A stretch of 8,774 nucleotides of DNA, taken from positions 1 to 8,774 of the forward strand of contig PEVZ01000009.1 of NCBI GenBank assembly GCA_002779665.1. The letters are read 5' to 3'. Below, in pieces: positions 1 through 6,334 of the stretch. The notes beneath the pieces were generated by a model, which saw only the letters and a program-made list of their open reading frames with translations, ran no database searches and had not been told where the DNA came from. This DNA comes from Candidatus Roizmanbacteria bacterium CG06_land_8_20_14_3_00_34_14. Its GTDB lineage: Bacteria > Patescibacteriota > Microgenomatia > UBA1406 > GWC2-37-13. A program made the position numbers and the translations under genes. The first letter of the stretch is position 1. Every line of letters begins with the position of its first letter.

Positions 1-435
1 ATCGCCTTCACTTGTTTGTAAAGATCCATTTTCATCGGTTCTCAAAGTATGCACTAATGTTTGATTAATCGGAGTTGTTCCATCTTCTCTAAACAAACCC
101 TCAAATATATAACCAAGTTCACCTGGTATTGTGTAAGTATAACGCGCATCAATTTTGGAGTTTCCTGAAGTATAATATTGTCCGGTCTCAGTAGATATCG
201 CTTCAATTACATATACTGTACTATTAGGTTGAGGTTTATCTTTTGGATCTAGTGTCAATTTAGCTATATGGCCGCTACCTTGACTCGCACTTGAACAAGA
301 TGACTCTGCCTTATAACAATGGGACGCTACAAAACAAAATGTGGGAGGCAATGAACTATCTTGGGCAGACACATTAAAAAGTAGAGTAGAAAAAGTAAAT
401 AGGACAAGAGATAAAGAAAGGAACTTCTTAAACAT
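1..435 (-). CDS. Secreted protein of unknown function, 5' part only
   Basis: This is an open frame of 145 codons starting at an ATG (435-433) and still open at the left edge, so the C-terminus is missing. Residues 1-24 form a classic Sec signal peptide: basic start (MFKK), a hydrophobic core of Leu, Val, Phe, Ser and Thr, then VSA before QD, a good signal peptidase I site after Ala24. The mature part is polar and rich in Ser, Thr, Gly and Tyr. It has three Cys close to its start (about residues 34, 40 and 47), and the pattern beyond residue 60 looks beta-rich. I recognise no family. Exported surface or extracellular protein is the safe reading; the Cys residues could form a disulfide or bind metal, which is a guess. 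A TTGACA/TATATT promoter lies just upstream. The start is supported by the signal peptide and the promoter spacing. Confidence 0.8.
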   Translation of the reverse strand, partial: MFKKFLSLSLVLFTFSTLLFNVSAQDSSLPPTFCFVASHCYKAESSCSSASQGSGHIAKLTLDPKDKPQPNSTVYVIEAISTETGQYYTSGNSKIDARYTYTIPGELGYIFEGLFREDGTTPINQTLVHTLRTDENGSLQTSEGD

Positions 436-446
436 ATTATTTATAT

Positions 447-476
447 AATATATATTAAATTGTTATCATTTGTCAA
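447..476 (-). promoter_or_regulatory. Promoter of the secreted-protein gene
   Basis: On the minus strand, TTGACA (476-471), an 18-bp spacer and TATATT (452-447) form a near-consensus sigma70-type promoter. The -10 box ends 11 bases before the ATG at 435, so the predicted mRNA would have a leader of only about 4-5 bases. The -35 box lies just before the divergent oxidoreductase start at 482. Confidence 0.6.
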
Positions 477-481
477 ATGAA

Positions 482-1732
482 ATGAAAATTGCTATTCTCG
501 GAGGAGGTATCACAGGGCTAACAGCCGCTTATTGTCTGGTAAAAAAAAATTATCAGGTGACGATTTTTGAAAAAGAAAAAGTATTAGGTGGGCTGGCTGT
601 TGGTTTCAAAAGTAATGATTGGAATTGGTATTTGGAACGGGCTTATCATCATCTGTTTGCCAATGACTATGATATTTTAAATTTTGCTAAAGAAATCGGG
701 TTTGACAAGATATTTTTCCGGTCTCCTCAAACAGCCTCATTATTTAATGATAAAACAATTCTTCCGTTAGACACTCCCTTCGATCTACTCAAATTCCCCT
801 ACCTAAATATCATAGATAAACTTCGTGCCGGTATTATGATTACCTTTCTCAAATTGTCTCCTTTTTTATCTATATATGAAAAACAAACGAGTAAAAAATT
901 TTTGAAAAAAACTATGGGAAAAAACGTATGGAATATCTTATGGCAACAACTCTTTCGGGGAAAATACGGTGATTATGCGGAAATTATTTTAGCCTCATTT
1001 ATTTGGGCTAGAATTAAAAAAAGAACCAAAGCTTTGGGATATGTTGAAGGGGGATTTCAAACATTTATTAATTTTATCGAAGAACAGTTAAAAAGTTTAA
1101 AAGTTGAAATGTTAAAAGGTTATGAGGTAGGGGAAATAAAAAAACAGGGAGATAAATGTATTATTAATAATACATTATATGATGTTGTGATTTCGACATT
1201 ACCAACTCCAATATTAATTAAGGTTTTTCAACAGATTTTACCTAAAAATTATTTACAAAAATTATCAAAGATCGAATATTTGCATGCCTTAACTTTGATA
1301 CTGGAAACTGATAAACCAATTCTTAATAAAACTTATTGGCTAAATATATCTACTTCGAAAATTCCAATTATGGGAATTGTTCAACATACTAATTTTATTG
1401 ACAAAAAAAATTATGGAAATAAACATATTTCTTATTTGGGTTGGTATTTGAAGAGGGAAAATAAATTAATGAAAATGAAAAAGGAAGAATTAATAAAATT
1501 TGTTGAGCCTCATCTTAGAATTCTTAATTCTAAATTCTTCATTCTTAATTCTTTTTTATTCAAAGCTCCATTTGCTCAACCGATTTTTGATAAGGAGTTT
1601 ATAAAAAATAAGCCAGATTTTATTACCCCAACAAAAAACTTTTTTGTTGCCAATCTCGACATGACCTATCCCTACGATCGCGGAACAAACTACGCTGTAA
1701 AATTAGGAAAAGAAGTTGCTGAAATGATATAA
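482..1732 (+). CDS. FAD-dependent oxidoreductase (amine oxidase / protoporphyrinogen oxidase-like)
   Basis: A 416-residue flavoprotein of the amine oxidase/phytoene desaturase fold. The N-terminus is a textbook dinucleotide-binding Rossmann motif: GGGITG at residues 7-12, an acidic Glu30 in FEKE ending strand 2, then LGGLA. The C-terminus (about 385-416) has the second FAD-contact segment, FVANLD followed by a Tyr-, Asp- and Arg-rich stretch and a final helix. Aromatic-rich stretches (WYLERAYHHLF) lie in the likely substrate region. Cytosolic; substrate unknown, but members of this family often sit near glycan or isoprenoid genes. A TTG in frame at 470 is possible, but the ATG at 482 puts the Rossmann strand at the usual distance from the start, and a TATCAT box at 464-469 would lie 12 bases before it. 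There is no Shine-Dalgarno. Codons 1511-1560 contain a simple 21-bp repeat. The hydrolase follows after 11 bp, so the two are probably cotranscribed. Confidence 0.85.
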   Translation: MKIAILGGGITGLTAAYCLVKKNYQVTIFEKEKVLGGLAVGFKSNDWNWYLERAYHHLFANDYDILNFAKEIGFDKIFFRSPQTASLFNDKTILPLDTPFDLLKFPYLNIIDKLRAGIMITFLKLSPFLSIYEKQTSKKFLKKTMGKNVWNILWQQLFRGKYGDYAEIILASFIWARIKKRTKALGYVEGGFQTFINFIEEQLKSLKVEMLKGYEVGEIKKQGDKCIINNTLYDVVISTLPTPILIKVFQQILPKNYLQKLSKIEYLHALTLILETDKPILNKTYWLNISTSKIPIMGIVQHTNFIDKKNYGNKHISYLGWYLKRENKLMKMKKEELIKFVEPHLRILNSKFFILNSFLFKAPFAQPIFDKEFIKNKPDFITPTKNFFVANLDMTYPYDRGTNYAVKLGKEVAEMI

Positions 1733-1743
1733 TTATTTAGTTT

Positions 1744-2343
1744 ATGAGAAATATTTTTATTATTCATGGAAGTTATGGAAGTCCTCAAGAAAATTGGTTT
1801 CCGTGGTTAAAAAAAGAGCTTTCAAAATTGGGTCACCGGGTCTTTGTTCCTCAATTTCCAATCCCGCCACCTGAAAAAAGAGATTCTGCTTACGGTGGAC
1901 ACAATCTTTCTGATTGGTTAAAATCTTTAGATGATTATAAAAAATATATTGATGAGGATACAATTATTATTGCTCATTCAAGAGGTTGTGTTTTTACTTA
2001 TCGATTTTTAGAAAAATTAAAAAAACCTGTTTCGTCTATTTTTTTAGTCGCTCCTTGGATTAATTTTATCTGGTATCCAAAAGGTTGGAAAAAAACTAAC
2101 TCGTTTCACAAAAAACCTTTTGATTGGAAAAAAATTAAAAAGGGGGCTAAATATTTTGAGGTTTTTCAATCAGATAATGATCCCGTTAAAATACCAATTA
2201 GTGAAGGAAAAATCATTGCAAAAAATTTGGATACAAAATTTAACCTTGTAAAAAATGCTGGTCACTTTAGTGCATATTACGACAAAAAATTTGTTGAATT
2301 TCCTTTGTTACTAAAAACTGTTTCTAATCATATTAGAAAATAA
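1744..2343 (+). CDS. Serine hydrolase, alpha/beta fold, RBBP9/YdeN type
   Basis: A small (199 aa) single-domain alpha/beta hydrolase. The start IFIIHGSYGSPQENW is the typical first strand and oxyanion loop (HG at 8-9) of the RBBP9/YdeN group. The nucleophile elbow is AHSRG with Ser79, preceded by the strand TIII. The acid is Asp146 within SDNDPVKIP, and the His is His174 in NAGHFS, so the catalytic triad is complete and correctly ordered. The elbow carries Ala in the place of the first Gly of GxSxG, which is common in this group. The protein has no signal peptide or membrane segment, so it is cytosolic. Natural substrates of the family are poorly known, and esterase or peptidase activity is possible. 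It starts 11 bp after the oxidoreductase with no Shine-Dalgarno, so it may depend on translation of the upstream gene. Confidence 0.85.
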   Translation: MRNIFIIHGSYGSPQENWFPWLKKELSKLGHRVFVPQFPIPPPEKRDSAYGGHNLSDWLKSLDDYKKYIDEDTIIIAHSRGCVFTYRFLEKLKKPVSSIFLVAPWINFIWYPKGWKKTNSFHKKPFDWKKIKKGAKYFEVFQSDNDPVKIPISEGKIIAKNLDTKFNLVKNAGHFSAYYDKKFVEFPLLLKTVSNHIRK

Positions 2344-2352
2344 ATTAATCTC

Positions 2353-2381
2353 TTGACATTCTTTCCTTACTTATTTATAAT
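2353..2381 (+). promoter_or_regulatory. Perfect consensus promoter of TA module A
   Basis: TTGACA (2353-2358), exactly 17 bp, then TATAAT (2376-2381): every consensus base is matched. Transcription should start near 2388. The predicted first codon of the antitoxin (ATA, 2391) is 9 bases after the -10 box. The promoter starts only 10 bp after the hydrolase stop. Confidence 0.85.
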
Positions 2382-2390
2382 CTCCTTACT

Positions 2391-2642
2391 ATATTACAAA
2401 CTATAAAGATTTCCAGCAAAAGACAGATTACCATTCCGGTAGATATTTTTAACTTTTTAGCCTTAAACGAAGGTGATAGGTTAATTGTGAATATTGACGA
2501 AGGTAAAATTGTGATGGAAAAATCTCAAAAAGTTCTCGATGAAATCGCAGGTTCTCTTTATCTACCTCAGAAATATAAAAATAAGCCTATTGATTTTATT
2601 ATAAGAGATTCGAAGCAGGAGTATTTTGCTGTAAAAAAATGA
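2391..2642 (+). CDS. AbrB/SpoVT-type antitoxin with a non-canonical start
   Basis: The frame encodes about 83 residues with the hallmark of AbrB (swapped-hairpin) antitoxins near its start: KISSKRQITIPVDIF, then LNEGDRLIV and GKIVMEK, the usual DNA-binding beta hairpin. The C-terminal half (VLDEIAGSLYLP onward) would bind the toxin. It ends on a TGA that overlaps the toxin ATG (ATGA, 2639-2642), the standard coupled antitoxin-toxin arrangement. An in-frame stop lies at 2346-2348, and no ATG, GTG or TTG occurs in frame between it and the conserved domain. Candidate starts are ATA at 2391 (giving MLQTIKISSK) or 2403, or an ATT. I chose 2391 because it lies at the -10-to-start distance seen at other promoters here. 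Alternatives are an ATG-to-ATA mutation that silences the gene, or a base error. Coding identity is firm; the start is uncertain. Confidence 0.8.
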   Translation: MLQTIKISSKRQITIPVDIFNFLALNEGDRLIVNIDEGKIVMEKSQKVLDEIAGSLYLPQKYKNKPIDFIIRDSKQEYFAVKK

Positions 2643-3034
2643 AGTCATATTTTATTGACACAAACTATTTTCTAAGACTACTTCTCAAAGATGAGGAAAG
2701 ACAATTCAATGAAGTTTATTTAACCTTTCAACAAGCGGTTAACCAAGAAATAAAAATTTTTACCTCAACAATCGTATTTTTTGAAATTTATTGGGTACTT
2801 TCTAGTTTCTATAAAAAAGACAAACTAAAAATTATTGAATATTTAAAAAAAATTCTTAAAATGGATTTTTTAGAAATAGAGAATAGATTTATTCTCCGAG
2901 AAACAATAAATATTTTTGAAAAACACAATCTTGATTTAGAAGATTGTTTTAATATTAGTTATGCAAATAATCTTAATGCTGATAAATTTTCCACCTTTGA
3001 CAAGAAAATTAATAGCCTATTATCAAACATTTAA
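2639..3034 (+). CDS. PIN-domain ribonuclease toxin (VapC-like)
   Basis: A 131-residue PIN-domain protein, the toxin of module A. The metal-binding acidic residues are in place: Asp7 in FIDTN, Glu49 in FFEIYWVL, Asp102 in LDLEDCFNISYA and Asp121 in STFDKKI. PIN toxins of this kind are Mg2+-dependent RNases that cut tRNA or rRNA and are held inactive by the antitoxin. The active site looks intact, so if the antitoxin were not made the cell would face an unopposed toxin; this argues that the antitoxin is translated despite its odd start. The start overlaps the antitoxin stop by 4 bases. AGGAG at 2617-2621 is too far (17 bases) to be a normal ribosome site. The stop shares TTAA with the convergent isomerase stop. 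Confidence 0.88.
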   Translation: MKSYFIDTNYFLRLLLKDEERQFNEVYLTFQQAVNQEIKIFTSTIVFFEIYWVLSSFYKKDKLKIIEYLKKILKMDFLEIENRFILRETINIFEKHNLDLEDCFNISYANNLNADKFSTFDKKINSLLSNI

Positions 3035-4047
3035 ATCCCTTTTAATTTTTTCTTGAAATAATCAACGTAGGGGACTGTGGCGGGATTTTCGCCATACAAC
3101 ATCGAAAGATGCATTGTAAGAAAATTTCCAAAAGTCATCAACTCAACTGACTGAGCAACTTTATTTTCTCCTTTTAGTTCATACCATAATGTCTCAATAT
3201 TATTTTTTTCAACTACTTCTTTTGTAATCAAATATCTTTTTTGAATTGATGAAGAAAATAATTTAGAAAAAAAGAATAAAAATAGCGATGTTTTTACTGT
3301 TTCTTTTGGATTTTTCAAACCCTCCATTAAATGATGATTTAACTCAGGAATAATTCTAAATGAAGAAATTGATTTAGCTGTTTCATTAGTTTGATTGGCG
3401 ATCGCATTGCCCACCCCGGTTAAAAATTCCGAAACAATATAATAAGGATATTTACCAAATATTTTATTTGCCATTTGTTCTGCCTCCTTTTCTATATTTC
3501 GAATATCAACCCCACTAATTGCGGAAATAATCTCATCTTTTTGATAATCTAATATTTTTATATTTAGTAATATGCCCATTATCCCTCCAATTAAATAGCC
3601 AAATCCAACTCTCGGTTGACCTGACGGATTATAAATAGGATCAAAATAAAAACTATGTGCATTAATACTTTCAAGAAAAGTTTTTAGAGGCCCACCGGAT
3701 GATATCCCTAAGATTTTTGCATTTTTTTGATAAGCTTCTTTACCTGACTCCAATACTTCCTCAGTCGTCCCTGAATATGAAGATAAAATCACTAATGTAT
3801 TATTATCAACAAAACCCGGCAAGTTATAATCATCATTAATAATATATGGGATTTTTATTTCTTTTTTAAAAAGTTCTTTGATAATGTAATGAGGAAATCT
3901 TGATCCGCCCATACCACAGGCAACAATATTTTTTACCTGTCTATATTCTTTCGGTATATTTAGTATGAAGGATTTTTCGAATGAATCCTTAATCTGTTCT
4001 GGAAATAAATTCATTGATTTTTGAACAATATTATCGGCGTCAATCAT
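3031..4047 (-). CDS. Bifunctional phosphoglucose/phosphomannose isomerase (SIS domains)
   Basis: A 338-residue enzyme with two SIS sugar-isomerase domains, like the archaeal PGI/PMI family also found in CPR bacteria. It interconverts glucose-6-P or mannose-6-P with fructose-6-P in the cytosol, feeding glycolysis and sugar-nucleotide synthesis. First SIS domain: VACGMGGS (about 42-49) and SSYSGTTEE (89-97), which bind the phosphate. Then PSGQPR, with Arg146. Second domain: NQTNETAK with Glu222, the likely catalytic base, and PELNHH with His238, the likely ring-opening residue. The C-terminus YVDYFKKKL is family-typical. Length matches the family. The ATG start at 4047 is supported by a TATCAT -10 box 8 bases upstream. 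It diverges from the UbiA gene and converges on the PIN toxin with a 4-base overlap. Confidence 0.88.
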   Translation of the reverse strand: MIDADNIVQKSMNLFPEQIKDSFEKSFILNIPKEYRQVKNIVACGMGGSRFPHYIIKELFKKEIKIPYIINDDYNLPGFVDNNTLVILSSYSGTTEEVLESGKEAYQKNAKILGISSGGPLKTFLESINAHSFYFDPIYNPSGQPRVGFGYLIGGIMGILLNIKILDYQKDEIISAISGVDIRNIEKEAEQMANKIFGKYPYYIVSEFLTGVGNAIANQTNETAKSISSFRIIPELNHHLMEGLKNPKETVKTSLFLFFFSKLFSSSIQKRYLITKEVVEKNNIETLWYELKGENKVAQSVELMTFGNFLTMHLSMLYGENPATVPYVDYFKKKLKGI

Positions 4048-4055
4048 ATTGTTTA

Positions 4056-4084
4056 ATGATATTAATAAATACTGTATAATTCAA
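4056..4084 (-). promoter_or_regulatory. Promoter of the isomerase gene
   Basis: On the minus strand, TTGAAT (4084-4079), a 17-bp spacer and TATCAT (4061-4056), 8 bases before the ATG. The leader would be about 1-2 bases. It overlaps the -10 box of the opposite UbiA promoter, so the two may exclude each other. Confidence 0.5.
4075..4080 (+). promoter_or_regulatory. -10 box of the UbiA-family gene
   Basis: A perfect TATAAT lies 10 bases before the ATG at 4091. The -35 region 17 bp upstream (TTTAAT, 4052-4057) is weak. The leader would be about 3-4 bases. The -10 box falls inside the spacer of the divergent isomerase promoter. Confidence 0.5.
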
Positions 4085-4090
4085 ATCGAT

Positions 4091-5011
4091 ATGAAAAAAA
4101 ATAAAATACTTATTTATTTTAATACTCTTCGTATCAATCAATGGTTAAAAAATTTTGTTATTTTTACCGCCATTATTTTTTCAGGAAAACTTTTTAATTT
4201 AGATTTATTAACAAAATCTCTTTACGCCTTTATTATCTTTTGCCTCCTTTCATCCGCCTCATATATTTTGAATGACATTATTGATTATCCTTATGATAAG
4301 AAACATCCGATAAAAAAAATGCGACCGATTGCGTCAGGGGATATTTCTATGCCTGAGGCAACATTCATTCTATTTATCCTAACTTTAATTTCTTTAATGT
4401 TAGCGTTGTTTTTTTCTTTACCATTTTTTTTCTTAAGCTTATTTTTTATTGTTCTTCATTTTTTCTATTCGTTTACTTTAAAAAAACAGCCTGTTATTGA
4501 TATTTTTACAATCTCTTTTTCTTTTATGTTAAGGACTTTTGCCGGCGAAGTTGCCACCGGCTATCATATCCCTATTTGGCTTCTTTTAACAATATTTTTT
4601 GGCTCTCTTTTTATGGCCTCAGTTAAACGTCACGCGGAATTGGTAATTCAAGGAATTAAAACCCGGCTATCACTCTATCGTTATAACGAACATTTTTTAG
4701 ATTTTCTTACATACACTTTTGGCACAGCTACGATCATTGCCTATTCCACTTATGCTTATGCAGAAAAGCCACCCCAGACTGATACAGAATTTTCTAAATT
4801 TTTTATTCGTTTTATACCTGGATTTGAAGCAAGAAAATGGTTAATGATTTCCATACCTTTAGTTGTCTATGGAGTTGCCCGCTATGCGCAACTGCTTTAT
4901 GAGAAAGCGGAAGGGGAAAGACCGGAAAGAACAATTACAACCGATATTCCTTTAATAGTGACTATTGCTCTCTGGGGAATTATTGTGATCAGCCTCATAT
5001 ATTTGTTGTAA
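4091..5011 (+). CDS. UbiA-family prenyltransferase, likely decaprenyl-phosphate phosphoribosyltransferase
   Basis: An integral membrane protein of 306 residues with about eight or nine hydrophobic helices. The first Asp-rich motif is NDIIDYPYD (61-69), followed by KKHPIKKMRPIASG (70-83). The Asp-to-HPxKxxRPIA arrangement and the later LKKQPVIDI (130-138), LRTFAGEVATG and VKRHAEL (178-184) are what distinguish 5-phosphoribosyl-1-diphosphate:polyprenyl-phosphate transferases (mycobacterial Rv3806c type) from quinone-making UbiA enzymes. The reaction would place phosphoribose on a polyprenyl phosphate, the first step toward decaprenylphosphoryl ribose or arabinose for surface glycans. The epimerase genes (DprE1/DprE2) are not in the window. 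A TTG in frame at 4049 exists, but the ATG at 4091 fits the family start (short basic segment, then the RxNQWLKN helix) and follows a TATAAT box. The substrate is inferred from the motifs. Confidence 0.82.
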   Translation: MKKNKILIYFNTLRINQWLKNFVIFTAIIFSGKLFNLDLLTKSLYAFIIFCLLSSASYILNDIIDYPYDKKHPIKKMRPIASGDISMPEATFILFILTLISLMLALFFSLPFFFLSLFFIVLHFFYSFTLKKQPVIDIFTISFSFMLRTFAGEVATGYHIPIWLLLTIFFGSLFMASVKRHAELVIQGIKTRLSLYRYNEHFLDFLTYTFGTATIIAYSTYAYAEKPPQTDTEFSKFFIRFIPGFEARKWLMISIPLVVYGVARYAQLLYEKAEGERPERTITTDIPLIVTIALWGIIVISLIYLL

Positions 5012-5108
5012 ATTGTAGGTTTTTGCCAAAAACCAAATTGGGTTTAGAGCAATCCTGAACCGTTTTCACTATACGGGGTCTGGTTTATGGATTGTAGGTT
5101 ATAAGCGG

Positions 5109-5137
5109 TTGACAAACATTCAAAAAGTTTATAAAGT
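5109..5137 (+). promoter_or_regulatory. Possible recA promoter
   Basis: TTGACA (5109-5114) is a perfect -35 box. The best -10 candidates are TAAAGT at 17 bp (5132-5137) or TATAAA at 15 bp (5130-5135), both imperfect. The leader would be about 60 bases, unlike the very short leaders of other genes here. I see no LexA-like box of either the E. coli or the Gram-positive type. Confidence 0.4.
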
Positions 5138-5160
5138 TTGTAAAGTTATAAAGTTTATTA
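5126..5160 (+). repeat. Four tandem AGTTTATAA-like units before recA
   Basis: AGTTTATAA (5126-5134), AGTTTGTAA (5135-5143), AGTTATAA (5144-5151) and AGTTTATTA (5152-5160) lie head to tail and include the putative recA -10 region. They may be simple-sequence drift or repeated protein-binding sites. Confidence 0.7.
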
Positions 5161-5202
5161 AGTAGGGAAAAAGGATTTTTTTTCCTTACAAATATTATTA
5201 AT

Positions 5203-6186
5203 ATGAAAACCCAGGATGCAGAGAAAAAACAGGCAGTGACAACGGCGATTGATGCCATTCAAAAACAGTTTGGAAGAGGCTCGATTATGAGATTGGGACA
5301 ATCTACTGTTGTTCCGGTCGAAGTAATTTCAACCGGTATTCCCACCCTCGATACGGCTCTTGGAGTTGGTGGAATTCCAAAGGGTCGAATTGTGGAAATT
5401 TTTGGACCTGAGGCAGCCGGGAAAACAACTGTTTGCCTATCTCTCATTGCTGAAGCTCAAAAAGCTGGTGGAACAGCTGCATTTATTGATGCAGAACACG
5501 CACTTGACCCGGCTTGGGCCAAAATTTTAGGAGTTAAACTTGAAGATCTGTTAGTCTCTCAACCTGATACCGGAGAACAGGCTTTGGAAATTACCGAAAC
5601 TTTGGTTAGATCCGGTGGAATTGATTTAATCGTTGTTGACTCAGTCGCTGCTTTGGTTCCCCGCGCTGAAATCGAAGGTGAAATGGGTGATTCACAGATG
5701 GGACTTCAAGCTCGATTGATGTCTCAAGCCCTTAGAAAATTAACTGGCATTGTTTCAAAGTCTAAAACAACCATTGTTTTTACCAATCAGCTTCGACATA
5801 AAATTGGCGTTTTCTTTGGTAATCCAGAGACAACACCGGGAGGTTTGGCATTAAAATTTTACTGTAGTATTAGGATGGATGTCCGCAAAATTGAAACTTT
5901 AAAAAAGAATAATGCCGTTTATGGCGCTCGTGTCCGAGTCAAGGTAATTAAAAATAAAGTTGCGCCACCTTTCAAAGAAGCTGAAGTAGTTATTATTTCA
6001 TCAGGAATTGATAAGGAAGAGGGGATCGTCGACTCAGCCATTGCTGCCGGACTTTTGGTTCAAAGTGGCTCTTTTATAAAATATCAGGATAAAGTCCTTG
6101 GTCATGGAAAAGCAGAGGTAAAAGAAATATTGATGAAAGACATAAAAATTAGGGAGCAGATATTAAAACAGTTAATTAAAAAATAA
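5203..6186 (+). CDS. recA: RecA recombinase
   Basis: The ATP-dependent strand-exchange protein of homologous recombination. The N-terminal helix region is canonical ([14 protein letters not shown], 19-32). Walker A is GPEAAGKT (68-75), the usual SS being AA here. Glu98 in DAEHALDP is the catalytic glutamate, and Walker B ends at Asp146 ([15 protein letters not shown]). DNA-binding loop L1 is near 156-166 and loop L2 follows Gln196 ([10 protein letters not shown] ... NPETTPGG). At 327 residues it is shorter than E. coli RecA (353): the C-terminal domain ends in a basic KQLIKK with no acidic tail, common in this type of genome. No intein is present. The ATG start matches the family N-terminus; no Shine-Dalgarno is seen close by. 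recX follows after 148 bp. Confidence 0.98.
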   Translation: MKTQDAEKKQAVTTAIDAIQKQFGRGSIMRLGQSTVVPVEVISTGIPTLDTALGVGGIPKGRIVEIFGPEAAGKTTVCLSLIAEAQKAGGTAAFIDAEHALDPAWAKILGVKLEDLLVSQPDTGEQALEITETLVRSGGIDLIVVDSVAALVPRAEIEGEMGDSQMGLQARLMSQALRKLTGIVSKSKTTIVFTNQLRHKIGVFFGNPETTPGGLALKFYCSIRMDVRKIETLKKNNAVYGARVRVKVIKNKVAPPFKEAEVVIISSGIDKEEGIVDSAIAAGLLVQSGSFIKYQDKVLGHGKAEVKEILMKDIKIREQILKQLIKK

Positions 6187-6334
6187 CCAAGATACAATTT
6201 ACCAAGTATTCCAAACAATAACCAATTACCAATAATCAATATTGAAAACGTGTTTGGTTAATTGGTAATTGTAAGTTGTTTGTTTCCCTGCCTGCCGGCA
6301 GGCAGGTTGAAATTTGGTTATTGGTTATTAATTT
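6187..6334. repeat. recA-recX spacer: CCAATAACCAA inverted repeats
   Basis: This 148-bp gap is made of CCAATTACCAATAA-like runs on one side and their complements on the other. AATAACCAAT (6217-6226) is an exact inverted match to ATTGGTTATT (6320-6329), and the TTTGGTTAATTGGTAATTG region (6253-6271) pairs with the same left arm. The arms bracket a GC-rich 20-bp palindrome. The transcript between recA and recX could fold into a large alternative stem. No gene is seen. Confidence 0.75.
6287..6306. repeat. Perfect 20-bp GC-rich palindrome
   Basis: CCTGCCTGCCGGCAGGCAGG is a perfect palindrome made of CCTG/GGCA units and stands out in very AT-rich DNA. No T-run follows on either strand, so it is not a standard terminator. 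I recall similar sequences repeated in intergenic regions of CPR genomes, but could not check this. Confidence 0.9.

Larger units (their letters stand above)
5012..5202 (+). other. Spacer upstream of recA: direct repeats, weak hairpins, likely leader
   Basis: This 191-bp gap has no credible gene. ATTGTAGGTT occurs at 5012-5021 and again at 5091-5100. Small stems are possible: GGTTTTT/AAAAACC (5018-5034, 3-base loop), GGTTTAG/CTGAACC (one G-U pair) and GGAAAAA/TTTTTCC in the recA leader. None is followed by a T-run that would make a convincing terminator. The segment 5035-5090 is less AT-rich than its surroundings and its function is not evident. Confidence 0.5.

Noticed and set aside
470..481. 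TTG start four codons before the oxidoreductase ATG
   Set aside because: It adds four residues before the Rossmann strand and overlaps the TATCAT box; the ATG at 482 fits the family better.
1760..1963. Antisense frame inside the hydrolase gene
   Set aside because: Shadow of a gene with a complete catalytic triad; no family features. The antisense frames within recA (5259-5447), recX (6503-6811) and module D (8147-8347) were dropped for the same reason.
2640..2642. Possible UGA recoding (Gly), as in some CPR lineages
   Set aside because: TGA ends the antitoxin frames at 2640-2642 and 8367-8369 exactly where the toxins begin, and no in-frame TGA was seen in the core genes.
3031..3034. Shared TTAA at convergent stops (also 7493-7496) as a transposon target-site mark
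   Set aside because: TTAA is what two convergent TAA stops overlapping by four bases must read; no element ends are seen.
4049..4090. TTG start giving the UbiA protein 14 extra residues
   Set aside because: It would begin one base after the divergent isomerase start and leave no room for the TATAAT box; the extra residues are not family-like.
5126..5160. Short-spaced repeats as a CRISPR array or replication iterons
   Set aside because: Units are 8-9 bp with no spacers, and no replication gene is nearby.
6287..6306. The 20-bp palindrome as an intrinsic terminator
   Set aside because: No T-run follows on either strand, and ending transcription there would cut recX off with no obvious promoter of its own.
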